A DNA stretch of 64,000 nucleotides from Atopsyche davidsoni (GCA_022113835.1 JAILWY010000001.1:8742001-8806000), one strand, 5' to 3'; shown: positions 48,686 through 61,440, counted from the stretch's first letter. Numbers and translations are program-made. Notes: generated by a model from the letters alone, not told the origin.

Positions 48686-51479
48686 GTCAATGAGTGGTTA
48701 TCGAGCAATAACAACACGACTTTGAGATAAAAACTCATATTTCAGAGTGAAATATGCGATTTTAATAAACCAATATTATTCAGAAAATAACTGATCAAAA
48801 TATAAATATTTTGTAAATTTAATTATTATACCTGACTAATTTTATTAAATGCTTATGGTGGTCCATGAAATGCAAACTAAACAGGTTATGTTGGGTGTTT
48901 TCTTACCTGCATACTTGTTAATAAATTAATCAAAGCTGATGTCAGGCAGTCTGTCGCATTTTTATCGCATAGATTTTAATTTAAAGCGAATCACAGTTAT
49001 GACGTCGTTGCTATTTCAGTCCTTGTAGGTCCATGAACGCATTGTGAACTTTCTCAATTATTTTAATAATGGCATCATCGCATCGCAAAGGTTTTTATTT
49101 GTAAGGTGATATTTTACTGTTCCGTTATATGAATAAACTTAGAAGTAAATTATCTTCTTTTGCTTTCACAAGTGATACGGGAGTTTCACCAAAGTTTGTC
49201 ATTGGAATTAACTGATTGAATTTTAATCTTTTATGCTTTATTTTTAATCTCTAATTAAAATACTAATAAAAAATAAAATATACATTTTTAAAAGTTGTCG
49301 CTTTTTAAAATGTTTTCTGTCCGGTTGCAGTTGCAAGAACAAAGCGCAAGGTATATGAGACTCGCTACTATTTGGATAAGTGTACTGCAGTTAATTACAT
49401 CACCCATAAATTATGAAATACATATGCAACTGAATCGATTTGATATTATCGCCTATTTATTTTGCCTAGATATGCATGTCTGCTTGCTTAGCTGTTTTTC
49501 GATCAACACGACCTCATTGCTAGGACGTTTATTTTAAAATGCGAGAATGTGTGCTCACCTTTTATAATGTCTCTTGAGTCACCCTGAGAAAGTAAATGAT
49601 GGAACATATGAAATGTGTAAAACAATAGGCGCAGTAATGACATCGCTAAATATATCTCACATACCTGTTATGCATGTTTTTCTGAGCGCATTCAGTTTAT
49701 ATGCCTACAATTTTTTTTATCAGACAAAGTGAGATTTGCAATAATCATTTTACAATTTTTAGATATTCGTATAATACTTCAATTCTTAGTTATAGAATAT
49801 ATTAATTAAGGTTATAATATTGACGTTGTCACGTTTTATTTTAAAACAAAACTAAGGATTATTTTACCATAATATTCCTATGTTGTTTAGATTTATTTTA
49901 TATCAATAACTTCTATAAGTAGTTTTTCAAAACATAGACATTATTATCTCCGCTGTCACCTTTTTGAACTCTGCATGCTAATTTCTTAGAAATGTTCCGG
50001 CGCATTCCAGGATTTATAATGTTCCTGGAACAGTTTCACAGATAGCCGCTAGAACCAGTTTCCACGCAGCATTCCCCATCACGAGTGTGTGCAAAGCTGC
50101 CACTATTAATTCCCCTTGCTAAAGTTTAAGCCTACCTTTGAATGTTGCAAAATGAGGTTAAATAGTTTACAATGCTCCGCACAGTATGTGTATAATGGCC
50201 TAATGTTTGATAATATGCCCACCTACTTGCGTTTATTGTTTATAAAGATTATGATATTAAACATGGCATTAAAATATTAATCAATTATATCATTTATGGC
50301 TATCGAATGTTTTGGTCGATGCAAGAAAAAATAATAATAATTAAATAAATGTGAAACAGAAAACTGCTCAAGTAATAAGATCTCTAAGTAAATTATAAGA
50401 TTATGTTTGCTTGACTTACTCAGACAAGAGATTACGAGGGCCTGGTTTTCGCTGCAGCCATTTCTAGTGCAATGAATACTTACGTTCTATTTAGATAAAA
50501 TAATACTATGGAATTAATTACAAAAGTTATAAGAATGTCTTTATTCTTTTACCAAGCTATTTATTAATATGGGACGTGCTTTTTTACTTGTATGAAACAT
50601 CTCGGATATTGTCAGATTTAAACTAAGTAAGAGCTACTTTTGGTGAAGCTATACACCAAAAGTTTGTAAGAATTCAATATTTTTAATATGGTTACACATT
50701 TCATAATAAACTCAAAATAATATGATCTCATGGCTTTGAAGGCCTGCGCTAAGTTTCAACACAAATTGTTAATGAGTAAAACATAGGTTCCGGATTCATG
50801 CAAATGACAATCATTGTCCAGTCATGTTACTAGGTGCATATAATAATTAAATAAGATTTCAATTAATATATCAACAGGTCTTTACTAGTACTTCTATATA
50901 ATTTATTTTCATTAGTAACAAAACAAACATTCATACTATTTTTCAATTACTAGATAAAAATATCTGACATAATTTAGTAATATTTCAAAGTCATGTATAA
51001 TATTTGTATAGAAAAAGCTGTTAACAATTTGAGTATGAATTCTTTTAATTGATATATATTTATTTTTTGCAGGCCTTATGCGTATAATCGTTTTCTTTTT
51101 TAGCACTACATCTTGTGTTTTTTTTTGTTTTGTCTCACACTTATGTCTAATTAGGTATCATTTGTGATGGTAACTTCTCTTGATCGCAATATTTCTTATG
51201 TTTTTACTATCATAATTCATGTCTCGGTAACTGTTTATGGTAAAGACATGCAATTTGTTAACATTAACTAAACATACGATACTTTATAAGTCATAGAATT
51301 ATCTGCAAAGCAAATATTGGGTATCCAACTATGTTGTAGCTCAATATGAGGGGCTCAAATAATGTTTTTTTTTTAATTTTGTGAACATTTCTACATTGTA
51401 AAAAAATTACAGTTATAATTAAAAATATGTCTTGTCTGTGTTTTTATGGTTATTCCATAATTTTTGGAATATCGTGAGT
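47661..51479. other. Long AT-rich non-coding stretch
   Basis: Holds a (TA)n array at 48636-48677, a GC-richer patch at 49970-50120 with no frame, and a strong acceptor TTTATTTTTTGCAG ending 51072 with no following exon. On the minus strand ATGCAG|GTAAGA (48903-48912) has acceptor-donor order but a weak tract. Confidence 0.55.
48636..48677. repeat. (TA)21 microsatellite
   Basis: Pure TA array preceded by an A-run. Confidence 0.95.
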
Positions 51480-51860
51480 TACATGGGATAGCCCTGATTG
51501 GCCGAAAGGACATTCGGTTAATTAACAAAGACACGAAGTGAAGTTCATGCAGACGACATGAACGCAAAGGCGGCAGATTCTCGGCCCAGTAATGGTGATT
51601 TATGTCCCGCGGGCCAGCAATGGGAATACGTTCCTAGACAATATTACATATCTAGCGGCCATAACTCTCCGGGCCCCGGGGACGCCGAGCGGGTCGCCCG
51701 AGGCTGACATTTGACGCCGATTTTCCTAGCTCGCCTGGCCGCGTATGACTTTCGAACTGAAAAAAGCCGCATATTTACTTACGACTGACTTGCAAAGATT
51801 TCGCAACATTCGGCAATTTGCGGGGGTACGTTATATAAGCGAGCTGGCCAGTTTTTCTGT
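51480..51860. other. CpG-rich island with micro-ORF and TATA box
   Basis: GC-rich island containing CCGGGCCCCGGGG. A 49-codon ATG frame lies in its left part, and the right edge has TATATAAG (51832-51839) in a CGGGGGTACGT context with no clear initiator at the expected 25-31 bases. Of all the islands this one most resembles a promoter-proximal region, but no transcript structure can be shown. Confidence 0.35.
51558..51707 (+). CDS. Unassigned 49-codon micro-ORF
   Basis: ATG at 51558, stop TGA at 51705-51707. The peptide is varied and not low-complexity (MNAKAADSRPSNGDLCPAGQ, then WEYVPRQYYISSGHNSPGPG); the frame is open back to 51522. Codons are mostly G/C-ending, like the island. No signal peptide, membrane segment or known motif, and no consensus donor at its end. 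A GC-rich island gives such frames by chance; conservation in relatives would decide. Confidence 0.15.
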   Translation: MNAKAADSRPSNGDLCPAGQQWEYVPRQYYISSGHNSPGPGDAERVARG

Positions 51861-53016
51861 GCCGATTATCTGTGTCTAAATATCTCCTCAGTATAGAATG
51901 ATACAGTGAAAGCAATCAAAGATAATGACACGTCTTTACGTATTATATTAATCTTATAAATCGTCTTTTTATTTATTGATTCGATCGATAATTTCAATGG
52001 ACGTCTTTATTTTTATTTTAGCTTTGCAATAACTGTTTATCTCGATCCAAACTGAATAAAACTGGAAGTTTCGCGCTGAGAGCGCCTCCGTCCCGTCCGC
52101 CGGTTATTGAACCGATGGATTATTTTAAGATTTACGATCCACCGTGGCTGTAGAAAATCTGACAATTACGATCAAAGAAAGTACCAGCAACATCGACAGG
52201 ACTGCGCTATTATCATTTAATAGTCGCCCTAGCGCGGTTAACAAACCATACAAATGTAAACTTCCTCGCTCAAAAATAATCGGTATCTCTCCATTAATAA
52301 ATGGGCGGAATGTCTTTCCTTGTTTTATAAAATTTTCTAACTACGATTCTAAATTATAGAGCGTAAATGCTAAGAGTCCACTTATTCCCCTGTTAAAGAT
52401 AATTAAATTAAATGTTTTAGGTTATAATTGTGTAATCATTGCAGTTTAAACTCTAGTCGACGTGGCGTTAAATAACAGTCGATTTAGTTGGAGACGTAAT
52501 TCTAGTTGCATACAAAATAATGCCAGAGTGCATTTATTTTTTTCTGTATTTACGGAAACATCTGCCCATTCTAGTCGCATAATAGATTGATTATTGAGTA
52601 AATGGCTAGATTGTCAAATCTTGAGAATCTTGGAAAATAATAATTCCACACCCATGTTTGTTTTAAATGTAACTAGTCTAGTTTCTGGAATACTCAAAGA
52701 TATAATGATTTTAGTGGAGTTTTTATTTAATATTTACATGATAAAATATATATATATTTTTTTATATTTACATACAATAATTTTTTTAATTGTTTGATTC
52801 AAATATATTCTGACCTAAACATGCATCGAATATCAAATAAGAAACATACCTCTTATAAGTTACCCTGAAAAAGGGATTTCACATATGTTAAATATTACTC
52901 ATATATTTTATAGCATATACAGTCTGAAGGATAATTTATTCAATTAATCAAAATAAAACATAGGAATGTGACTGCCTTAGTTTATGATTAAACTTACAAC
53001 CACTGTATCATATAAC
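51861..53016. other. AT-rich stretch
   Basis: The frame at 52144-52359 starts with GTG and has no exon signals. No feature supported. Confidence 0.5.
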
Positions 53017-53274
53017 TCAACACGTGCAGCATTCTCGTTCTAGACCGCGTGTCAGTGCCAGAGCTGTGTCGCTTCCCAGAGCCGATATGAGATACAAGAG
53101 GCTCGATCGAACACCTTCAGTAGAGATTGCAGGCACTTCGGCAGGCTTGTCAGAAACCATAGAACCCCCGTGAACTGCTGAGACCATGATTTGCGAATTC
53201 TGGCCGACAGCTGGGCCGTGAAACTCTTTCTTCATTATTAATAATGGCAAATGAACCCCAGAGGCGATGCAATG
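53017..53274 (-). CDS. Unassigned 85-codon frame, possible mobile-element relic
   Basis: Open on the minus strand between TAA (53277-53275) and TGA (53019-53017). It includes an ATG (IMKKEFHGPAVGQNSQ), then SDKPAEVPAISTEGVRSS and LLYLISALGSDTALALTRG. The early part (ASGVHLPLLI...GPAVG) faintly recalls the segment around A-S-G-x-x-x-P-P-L-x-I and G-A-P-P-G of pogo/Tigger-type transposases, but the catalytic residues are not in view. Its middle shares GCAGGCACTTC and AGGCTTG with the patch at about 944-966, so the segment may be repetitive. Confidence 0.2.
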   Translation of the reverse strand, partial: HCIASGVHLPLLIMKKEFHGPAVGQNSQIMVSAVHGGSMVSDKPAEVPAISTEGVRSSLLYLISALGSDTALALTRGLERECCTC

Positions 53275-54357
53275 TTAACTGACTTTTACCAATCAAAAAA
53301 TAAACATTTTAAAAAATATTTACACATTTTAATGCAAAGTTTTTAACGGCCTTTTTCTCGTGCGTGTATCTAATATTTTTAATTTCATACCTAAAATCAA
53401 TCGCCAACTCGCATATTAAAAATATTCACACACGTTCATTATTGCCACCATTATTTTGGCGTGGTTTTATAGCTTAGTAATTTGAATAATAAACTAAATC
53501 GACATCGATGTATTTTAATAGACATCGTAGGTGTACATTGTACATCATGGATGAAAATGAAATATACTTGTAATTGTACGTATTTAAATTGAATTAAGTT
53601 TAATGCTAGTTTTATGTCTAATTTATCACAACTCGTTATGATCAGAGTTTTTAATTAGATTTATGAGTTTAATTAATATTTTATATATTAACGAATTGAT
53701 TTATAAAATAAGTTCATGCTTGTACGGAGTACTGTTGTACGTATTAACCAGTTCTGAAGTTTAACCGAGTACATTAAAATTAACATGACATTATAATGTT
53801 TCAGCCGTCTTCATATAACCTGCGATGAACACGACTTTTGACACTGGACTTTCAAAATTTAAATTAAATACAACGGCGTGTTATTTTTCATTCCATTAAA
53901 TCCGTAAAATGAACACCAACCTGCTCAATGTAATATTTTTACTTAATATTGAATTTACAAAATAAAACTCCGATAACACTCAATATTATTCAACATTTTC
54001 TGAAGGTTTCATCTCTGTACCCATTGTACCCGTGTCCGTGTATTATATTTAACGTCTATAATACAATAGACCCGGCGTATAATTTTTTACCCAATAAAAT
54101 CTTTTTAAAAGTTGAGATTAGATATTTTTAAAAACGTTTTTATGTTTTTTTACTACAAAGAAAATTAAAATATCAAGAGATTTTTGGTCTAAAAAACAAG
54201 CAACTACGTCACACTCCCGGTTTTTCTCATTACGGATTTGCATAGTTTACCATGAAATGGCAGAATACACTCATCGATTTTTTATAATTTTCTTCAAGAC
54301 TTCAGTGCAGAATTATTTTTTAAAAATATTTATTATCATCGCTATTAATCCTCTTCT

Positions 54358-54361
<4 letters not shown>
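53275..54361. other. AT-rich stretch
   Basis: No supported feature. Confidence 0.55.

Positions 54362-54405
<44 letters not shown>
54362..54405. repeat. (TA)22 microsatellite
   Basis: Pure TA array. The open frame 54257-54457 translates it as alternating Tyr and Ile and is not a gene. Confidence 0.95.
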
Positions 54406-54409
<4 letters not shown>

Positions 54410-55063
54410 AATATACTAATTTATAAATTTATGTACAAAATAATTCATGTGATTTGATTGGTGATAATGTAACAATAAAAAAAGTTGCTATTTTTTTGTA
54501 TCACGGAATTGAAAAAGTGTCATGTATTTTCATGTACACTTTCTATGCCAGTCAATCAAATTTATTGATTTATGCTTTGCGCCTATTGCATAAGTTATTA
54601 TTGTTCGTCTTTTCATTTCCCCGGTGACAACGTGTTTGATTACATATTAAACTAACGAAAGAGCATTTAATTGTTTATATTTGTCTTCTCACTTTCTTTC
54701 TATTTCTTATTTACGGTCTTCGATTCTCTATCAACATAAAATTAATTTACACTGTGTGCTCTCAAATATCATTGAAAAAATAAAAAAAATATGTGGATTT
54801 GCTTTAAAAATAAATATAATATATCAACTATATATATTACTTAATTTATTTTATTCACTTCGCACGCGGTTTATGCTTGTAAATGTTTCGATTTAGATAT
54901 CTCCCAGTCGTTGAGTTTTACATTTAAAAAATTGTATTTGATTCACGAGTGCTTGCTTTCTAGTAAAAGTGGTGATATTTTTGTATCAATAAAACCGTGA
55001 GTCATGTGTTAGCATTTTTGAATTAATTCCTTACCGTAAATGTTTAAAACGACCGTAAATTGG
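54406..55063. other. AT-rich stretch
   Basis: No supported feature. Confidence 0.55.
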
Positions 55064-55095
55064 GCGCGCGCGCGAAGTAGTGTGTGGGGGGGGGG
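55064..55095. repeat. (GC)5G run followed by G10 tract
   Basis: GCGCGCGCGCG at 55064-55074 and ten consecutive G at 55086-55095, linked by AAGTAGTGTGT. Both are rare in such AT-rich DNA: the first favours Z-DNA, the second is prone to slippage and intermolecular G-quadruplexes. Confidence 0.9.
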
Positions 55096-55623
55096 ACGCC
55101 TAGTTTGGCGAGGTGCGATGAACTTGGGGAAATTATAATATGAATAATTGGTTTCGTAATCGGAGGTTTTATTATGGCACCGCGCTATACCGAAGACATC
55201 CCGTAGCCGACATTTCCATTAAATTATCCGCTCAGTGTACTCTTTGTAATTTTTTTGGGTTGTATATATTTCATTTCTACATATTTGTAATCGTTCTCTG
55301 ATTGATCATTGTCATAAAAAAAGTTTCAAAAAGTATTTCATTTCGTATTTTTGATCGTGAAAACTATTTTAATACAAATTTTAAAAAAAAATGTTCACAG
55401 GTGTATAAGCACTATATAAATATTCTTGCTATATAAAAATGGTGGTGTCATTATTTATAGGACACCGTGTATAAATTTGCTGCAGTAGAAGAAACTACTT
55501 ACTCGACGCTACCTTGGGCTATAAACATTTTCAAAAAACTCATGTGTCTTTATTATTATGACTCCGTATCTTCATACCAACTTATATAATATTTTCATCA
55601 TTTGCCTCTCTTCTGATGAAGTT
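55096..55623. other. AT-rich stretch
   Basis: GC-richer for the first 120 bases after the G tract, then AT-rich. No feature supported. Confidence 0.5.
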
Positions 55624-55735
55624 GGTGACCATCTCACCGAAACATATATCTATGTTTATTCATGGTTTTCTTAGGGAGAATAGTGTAATTGGTTCCATAC
55701 CGCGGTTTTATAAAGGTCTGCGTAATGCTACGCCC
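55624..55735 (+). repeat. Interspersed repeat RF2, copy C
   Basis: GGTGACCATCTCACCGAAAC, ATTCATGGTTTTCTTAGGGA, ATACCGCGGTTTTATAAAGG and CTGCGTAATGCT follow the RF2 block order. The + strand frame 55616-55933 starts within it and is an accidental reading of the repeat. Confidence 0.65.
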
Positions 55736-55929
55736 ACTCCTTATAAAGCTCTGACATTTAGATCAGATATTCCTTCTGTAGCACCCCCTACCTTACAAAG
55801 TAATTCCAGAACACATTCCTCAACAATCATTCCATGTCCACTATTCCATTACCGATCCTTCATATACGCTCAGGGTGCGAACTGGATGAGGGGGGCCAAC
55901 ATTATAGACGGCATCAAATACGCCGTTTT

Positions 55930-56290
55930 CTAGTTCGCCGTTGTTAAATGCATTCCAAAAGTTTCTACCGAAATGAAACGAGATCATTGCATTTTAGACC
56001 GACGAAAGCCGGCGTGGCCTAGAAATTCGCAGTGAGAGATCCGTGTCACAATTTCACCATATTCCACAGTCTTCTCTGCCTCGGACCTGCTCATCTTCAG
56101 CGTGAGCGACAGTTCCTTGACCCGAGGTGGATTTATGAGCTCAAGATCACAGGCCAAAAGCTGTCCGATGAGGAGACTGGTTCTTTGCAACCTTCCGGTT
56201 CTTTGTCGTCGGTTCTCATGCTGATAATGCGGCGGTACGTACGGACTACACAACGTGCGTTCTTTTTAAATGACTCTAAGGCTAATTTCA
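55930..56290. other. Mid-GC segment open on both strands
   Basis: An 89-codon minus frame (55984-56253; includes ELINPPRVKELSLTLKMSRS) and a 92-codon plus frame (56032-56310) overlap. The minus reading looks helical and the more protein-like, but no family is recognised. It may be mobile-element sequence next to RF2 copy C. Confidence 0.25.
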
Positions 56291-58296
56291 CTGCTTACGC
56301 GTATAATTAACTAATTTCTACTCTGTAAACACTATGTTGTTCTCCTTTGCGAGCCGGACTGGGTTGTCTAGCTCTTGATTTTAAACTATATAAAATTAAA
56401 CCGGTTTATTTATTGTTTAAAAGTAAAAAATCATATTACACCTACATGGTATTTGCAAAATAATCTTTATTTTTGATTTTATCGATTTCGTACTCACAAA
56501 CACGTATTTTGTGTTTTCTTAAACCATTAGATAAATTATATAAAATAGTTTTTTTTATAAATATATCGACTTAATGATAATAAAGTAATCTTAATTTAAA
56601 ATAACTATTTATTTTAATACATATACCTTCATGCATTCAAGTATTTCTTATATTGTGAAAGGATTATTCTGCAAGTCACCGGTTGGTAGGTATAAATATT
56701 TCCAATATAGATAGTCAATTTTTTTAACTTGTTCCTAGATTTATAATTTATTGCAACAACGGTAAATATTTTAAATATCTCGTTATACTAGGATAAAGTA
56801 ATATTTAAATTAATTTGTTATTTTGCATTGCTAATCATCCCGTTGTTTTCGATCACGGCGTAAATGCGTTGAGCTGCTTAGCATCTAACAGCTTGATATA
56901 CCTGTTTTACACTAGGAAAATTTAAACTCTGGTTTTTTGTATGCCTATGACACTCAATACGCATTAAAATCTTTCAAAGCTTTATTATTGCGAGACCTCT
57001 TAAAAATAATATTTGTATCAGTGTCTTTTTTTAAATACCTTTCTAGTCTTTTGATCCCTATAAAATTAACCCAACAATTATTATGTTATGCTACTATGTT
57101 AACTATTTCATTTATTTTAATAATTATAGATAAATAATAAACTCAAATCATACTTGATTTGGTTAAATTGTAGAAAGTATTTAAGTGGCAGTGATATCGA
57201 ATGAAATAACGAAGCTAATTTAATATTTAAGATAATAGTTTATTTCCTAAATATAGTTTCATTTATAAAGTATATATGAAGGATCGCTTAAGATATAACG
57301 TCTTCCAGACCCTTAAAACTGGTGAAATTAAAACATGAAATCTTTAAATAGAGACAGCCACATTAGCCCCGAAAACACCCCTCTTCATAGCGCAATGAAA
57401 ATTTAAAACAATACATAAATTCTATTGTTTAATTTGTGGATAAAGTTTCTGCAGGTACTGTAAAACACAGAAGTAATAAAAGGCAAGAAATATTGTCAAT
57501 TGATCCAGCTTGACGAATTTTATTCTATGTATACCTAACGTTGGAACTAAATATTTGCATCTATGTTGGACTTTTATTATTGCGGTTTTGCTAGCCTTCT
57601 GAAATGGGATATTTTTTACCATCGTAAAATTTATTGTTGTACCGCGAAATAGGTTCTCAACTTTGTGATGCAAAAAGCAGAGCTCACGTAGAGCAGGTAA
57701 CACTACCGGACTTAAATAGAAAATTAAAATAATACTTCGGTTAAGATGTATTTTTTCTTCGGTGTCACAGCTATTTGTTTGGCACCTGCGATCGCGGAGT
57801 TTTAAGTACGCTTTATTTGGGGGGTCAGATGCTATTCATACAATTTAATTTTACAAATAAATTATCTTAAAAATAATACAACATTGATATTCGTCTGTAG
57901 CTTTGAATTGGTATCTATATATTTTTTATAATAACATTAACTAATCAAATGAGTATCGTGTCTTAAAAATACTTTGTAAGTACATACCACACTTATTTTT
58001 AAAAATATTTTATGTTATCTTACACACACACAACGGGATTTCTTTATTGAACTTTACTCAAATAATCAGCATTAATAACCGTACATACAGATTTGCGTTG
58101 ATTCTTTATATTAGATATGATAGAACACCACGTGCGTACTGTTGCGACTGGTCAAGTGAGTAACCGGTACGGGAAAAAAACAGAGGCATTCTACTTTCAC
58201 GTACGTCGACACTTTGATTATTACGATAAAGAAGGAGAGGTGTGAAAAAAAAAATTTTTATTTCTGGAATCCCGTTGCTTCGCTAGCTTTGCTTGC
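56291..58296. other. AT-rich non-coding stretch
   Basis: Frames at 56937-57137 and 57422-57703 have AT-rich composition and no splice signals. Nothing supported. Confidence 0.55.
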
Positions 58297-58580
58297 AGTG
58301 CTGAGTGGCGGGTGGCCAGTGCCGAGTGGCGGATGGCCATTGTCTAGTGGCGGGTGGCTAGTGGCGGGCGGCCATTGCTGGGTGGCGAGTGGCCATTGTC
58401 TAGTGGCGGGTGGCTAATGGCGGGCGGCCATTGCTGGGTGGCGGGTGGCCAGTGCCGAGTGGCGGGTGGCGAGTGGCCATTGTCTAGTGACGGGTGGCTA
58501 ATGGCGGGTGGCCATTGCCGGGTGGCGGGTGGCCATTGCAGAGTGGCGGGCGGCCATTGCCGAGTGGCGGGTAGCGGGCC
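58297..58580 (+). repeat. GC-rich minisatellite with higher-order units
   Basis: About 285 bases built from variants of GAGTGGCGGGTGGCCATTG, each about 20 bases. A higher-order unit beginning GCCATTGTCTAGTG recurs at 58337, 58392 and 58477 (steps of 55 and 85 bases), and shorter GCCATTGC units end the array. The + strand reads without stops as Gly/Trp/Ala/His-rich peptide in more than one phase (58214-58417, 58354-58599), and the minus strand as Pro/His/Asn. Its GGGTGGCGGGTGG segments could form two-layer G-quadruplexes. A minisatellite is likelier than a protein: no gene context, and the frame enters from AT-rich DNA. Confidence 0.85.
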
Positions 58581-58760
58581 GCGTGCATTGACCCGCTGAC
58601 GCTTTTGACATTCTGATTATTCAGCGACGATCCGACTTGTTTATCTCGGGCCGGCTGACGGCCTACCTGCCCACGCGGCCGCCGTGCCCCAGTCTCTGCC
58701 CCGGGCCGCCTCATCTGACGACTCCGCACGCGAATCGCGCATCGCAGGGATACTGATCCA
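58581..58760. other. CpG-rich island after the minisatellite
   Basis: Non-repetitive GC-rich sequence with GCGGCCGC at 58675-58682 and GCCCCGGGCCGCC. RF1 copy 5 begins 20 bases after it. No trusted frame. Confidence 0.4.
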
Positions 58761-58781
58761 ACTATGAGAGAATTCACAGTA

Positions 58782-58929
58782 TTACACATATTTTTACCTA
58801 CACAAACTCAATAACGAAAATAGTGAAATCTATGTACGCCACCACCTTAGCCACACCTTGTAAGGCCCACAACCTGCGCGCAGCATCAGGGGATAGCAAC
58901 ATACCGCATTCTAAGCATAGCCCTATGAA
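58782..58929 (+). repeat. Interspersed repeat RF1, copy 5
   Basis: Nearly full length: TTACACATATTTTTACCTAC, ACAAACTCAATAACG, AGCCACACCTTGTAAGGCCC, ACAACCTGCGCGCAGCATCA, GGGGATAGCAACATACCGCA and TTCTAAGCATAGCCC, then an A-rich end. Its left end agrees with copy 4, which helps place that boundary. Confidence 0.75.
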
Positions 58930-61059
58930 AAAAATTACAAAAAGAAAATAAAAAATCTTTAATGGTTATTTTTTTGGAATCGCAGTAATAAACGTTATGA
59001 ATCACCATTCAATACCTACGCTATCGAAAGCTTCCTTTTCATCTACAGCTCAATCGATACATCCATGTTATTTGTTTATACTCACATTATTGCTATGGTT
59101 AAAGCTTTGAAAGGGACTATGCAAATATCTTTGAATTCAATTATCAAACATTTCAATAATTTAAAAAAAATCCGTTTTATTAACAAACTCTCTTTTAGAA
59201 ATTCTCCCTTAGCACCGAACAGGGCTATTTTAACCATGACTAGATTTACTCCCTCGACATTGGGTTGAGAATTACTGAATTATTTGAATATATCCTTAAA
59301 TACTTTGACATACAAAAATCCGAATTCAATTATTTATTTTAATACATTTCGGCCAGCGTTAGAATCAATCTTGTGATTGACAGTGATTTTGTTTATGTTA
59401 AAAATTTACCAGGCATATATGGGCTATGTGACTGTAAAAAATTAGAATGTGAAATAAGACTCAGGTATAAAGCCTATCAACCTGAAGTCCACTGAAACTT
59501 CAAAATGTGTAACGCTGGGGAGCTCTATTATTGAATTAATGGATAGTTAGATACGGCAATCAATTAAAAGTGCCTTGTAATTATCCTACGATTAGACGCA
59601 TCTGAAACATCATATATTTATGAACGTTTTTTGTGCTTATAATTTTTTATGCAAGTATTAATTCATCTCGTCAAAAATTCTGTTGTAAATTTTTATGAAA
59701 TACTCCACAACCACACGTAGACTCGCTAGAAATATGTGTAATTAAACCGTAATTTTTTTATATCTATTTAAAAAACCATAAATAAAAACGCAGACGGTTT
59801 TTTTAAAGCCTTATTGAATCACGATAATAATTTCTTTACAATCATTAATTTGGAGAGGTCGTAATTCATGTTTTTTTGTTCATTACCCTACACAGACGAT
59901 AATAGTCTAAATTTTAATAATTAGGTGAAAGGGGACATTGTTATTATTACATAATTTCAAGTATATTATGTTTCAAATATATTTGAAGTAAACGAGTCAT
60001 ATATATAATAATACTATTATAAATGAAAAACCTCTAAACCTTTTTTTCTCCACGTGTGTATCAATTTGGTGATTTTTTTCGTAGTGAAATATTTAGCTGA
60101 TACAGGTTTTTTTTAAAAAAAAATTTAATATCATTGGTGATCTTTATATAAAAATGTCTATATCAATAGAATTACTCTTTAATAATATTTTATTAAGGTT
60201 GATACGCATATTGCATGCTTTTTGAGCAATTAGTTTTTGTGAATAACGCCGGGTTTTTTGAAAGACTGACGATTACACTATTTAACACGCTGTCAAACAC
60301 ATCACACGGCTTGCTGAAAGCGTTTTTTTTTTTTTTGTTATTGCTGATTATGTTTTTAAATATTAAACTGTCAGTATGCTTTATCTCAAGCATTATATAC
60401 CATGAAAATTACTTTATGAACATAATAGCGAGTGATGCATTATAGGCTTAACAATTAAATTCGTTGATAAGCTTTAAAAACTGAATCTAGAACTTTTTAA
60501 CTAATTAGTTTTTAGGTTGAGCTTTGTTTTTTTTTTACAGAAAACATCAGTGATAAACATTCACCCTTTTTATGTGGTATTTAAAAACACCCTGAAATTC
60601 AATGAAAATAAGTGATGCTTATAGTAACTCATTAGGTGTTATTCAGAGAATACCAAAGAGTAATGATCATAATTTATTCATTATTTTGATGAAATAATAA
60701 TATTATTATCATTGAAATAAATTGTTTTATTGTTCTTTTATTATATTGCTAAAAGTAGCGAGGAAACCTTGACCGTATTAACCGCGAATGACTACATCGG
60801 TTATTTGAAATGTGCCAGTGGTGCTAGGATTTGATATTGATGCACGCCCGTTCATTTCTATTGATAGCACAAGATACATTAATTATTTAAATTTATTTAT
60901 CTACATTATTATGTGGTCCCTGTTGTTAAAAAATAACCCACCAGAAAACAGAATTTCATTTAGACATCTATAGGCAATCCAACGTTATATTATTTGCAAC
61001 GTTCAGGTTGTTTTGGGTTATTTTTTTATTGAAAATAATACCACAACATATTCTAAATG
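58930..61059. other. AT-rich non-coding stretch
   Basis: An isolated acceptor (T-run then ACAG, ending 60540) is followed by stops in all frames within about 30 codons. Nothing coding. Confidence 0.55.
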
Positions 61060-61440
61060 GTAACATTCCGCGCTGGTTAATATGTTAAGGCCAAAAAGTG
61101 CAACCAAATCTGGGACACTGGAAAACAGCGTAAATGATTACGCAGATTAAGTGCGCGTGCATAATTCAGAGTAGCTTTGAAGATTTCATTAAGTCATTCA
61201 GTTCTCAAGTGGTACGAGAGTGGCAGGAAGCGCGGTAATAAATAAAATTTTATTTTCGTACAACAATTCACAGGCAACGGAGGCTTATTAATTTAGCCAG
61301 AACTCCCACGGTACATTTCTCTCCGCCACTTCTCAGGAAGGTTTCCCTTTCTTCAGCTCCAATAACAGAGTGCGGCGCATATCCACCGCGTGGTCAGAGA
61401 GAGCTCGCCGGCAAGTGGGCGGCTCCAAGGACGAAGAAAT
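61060..61440. other. CpG-rich island
   Basis: Two GC-richer parts (61060-61240 and 61300-61440) with GCGGTAATAAATAAAATTTT between them. The first contains CAAAAAGTGCAACCA, shared with the island at 11.8 kb. No frame. Confidence 0.35.

Noticed and set aside
55984..56310. Minus or plus frame as a real gene next to RF2 copy C
   Set aside because: Both strands are open over the same bases and neither has exon signals; kept only as an unassigned segment.
58214..58599. Gly/Trp-rich open frames taken as a repetitive secreted or silk-like protein
   Set aside because: Explained by the minisatellite: several phases and the minus strand are open as well, and the frame enters from AT-rich DNA with no signal peptide.
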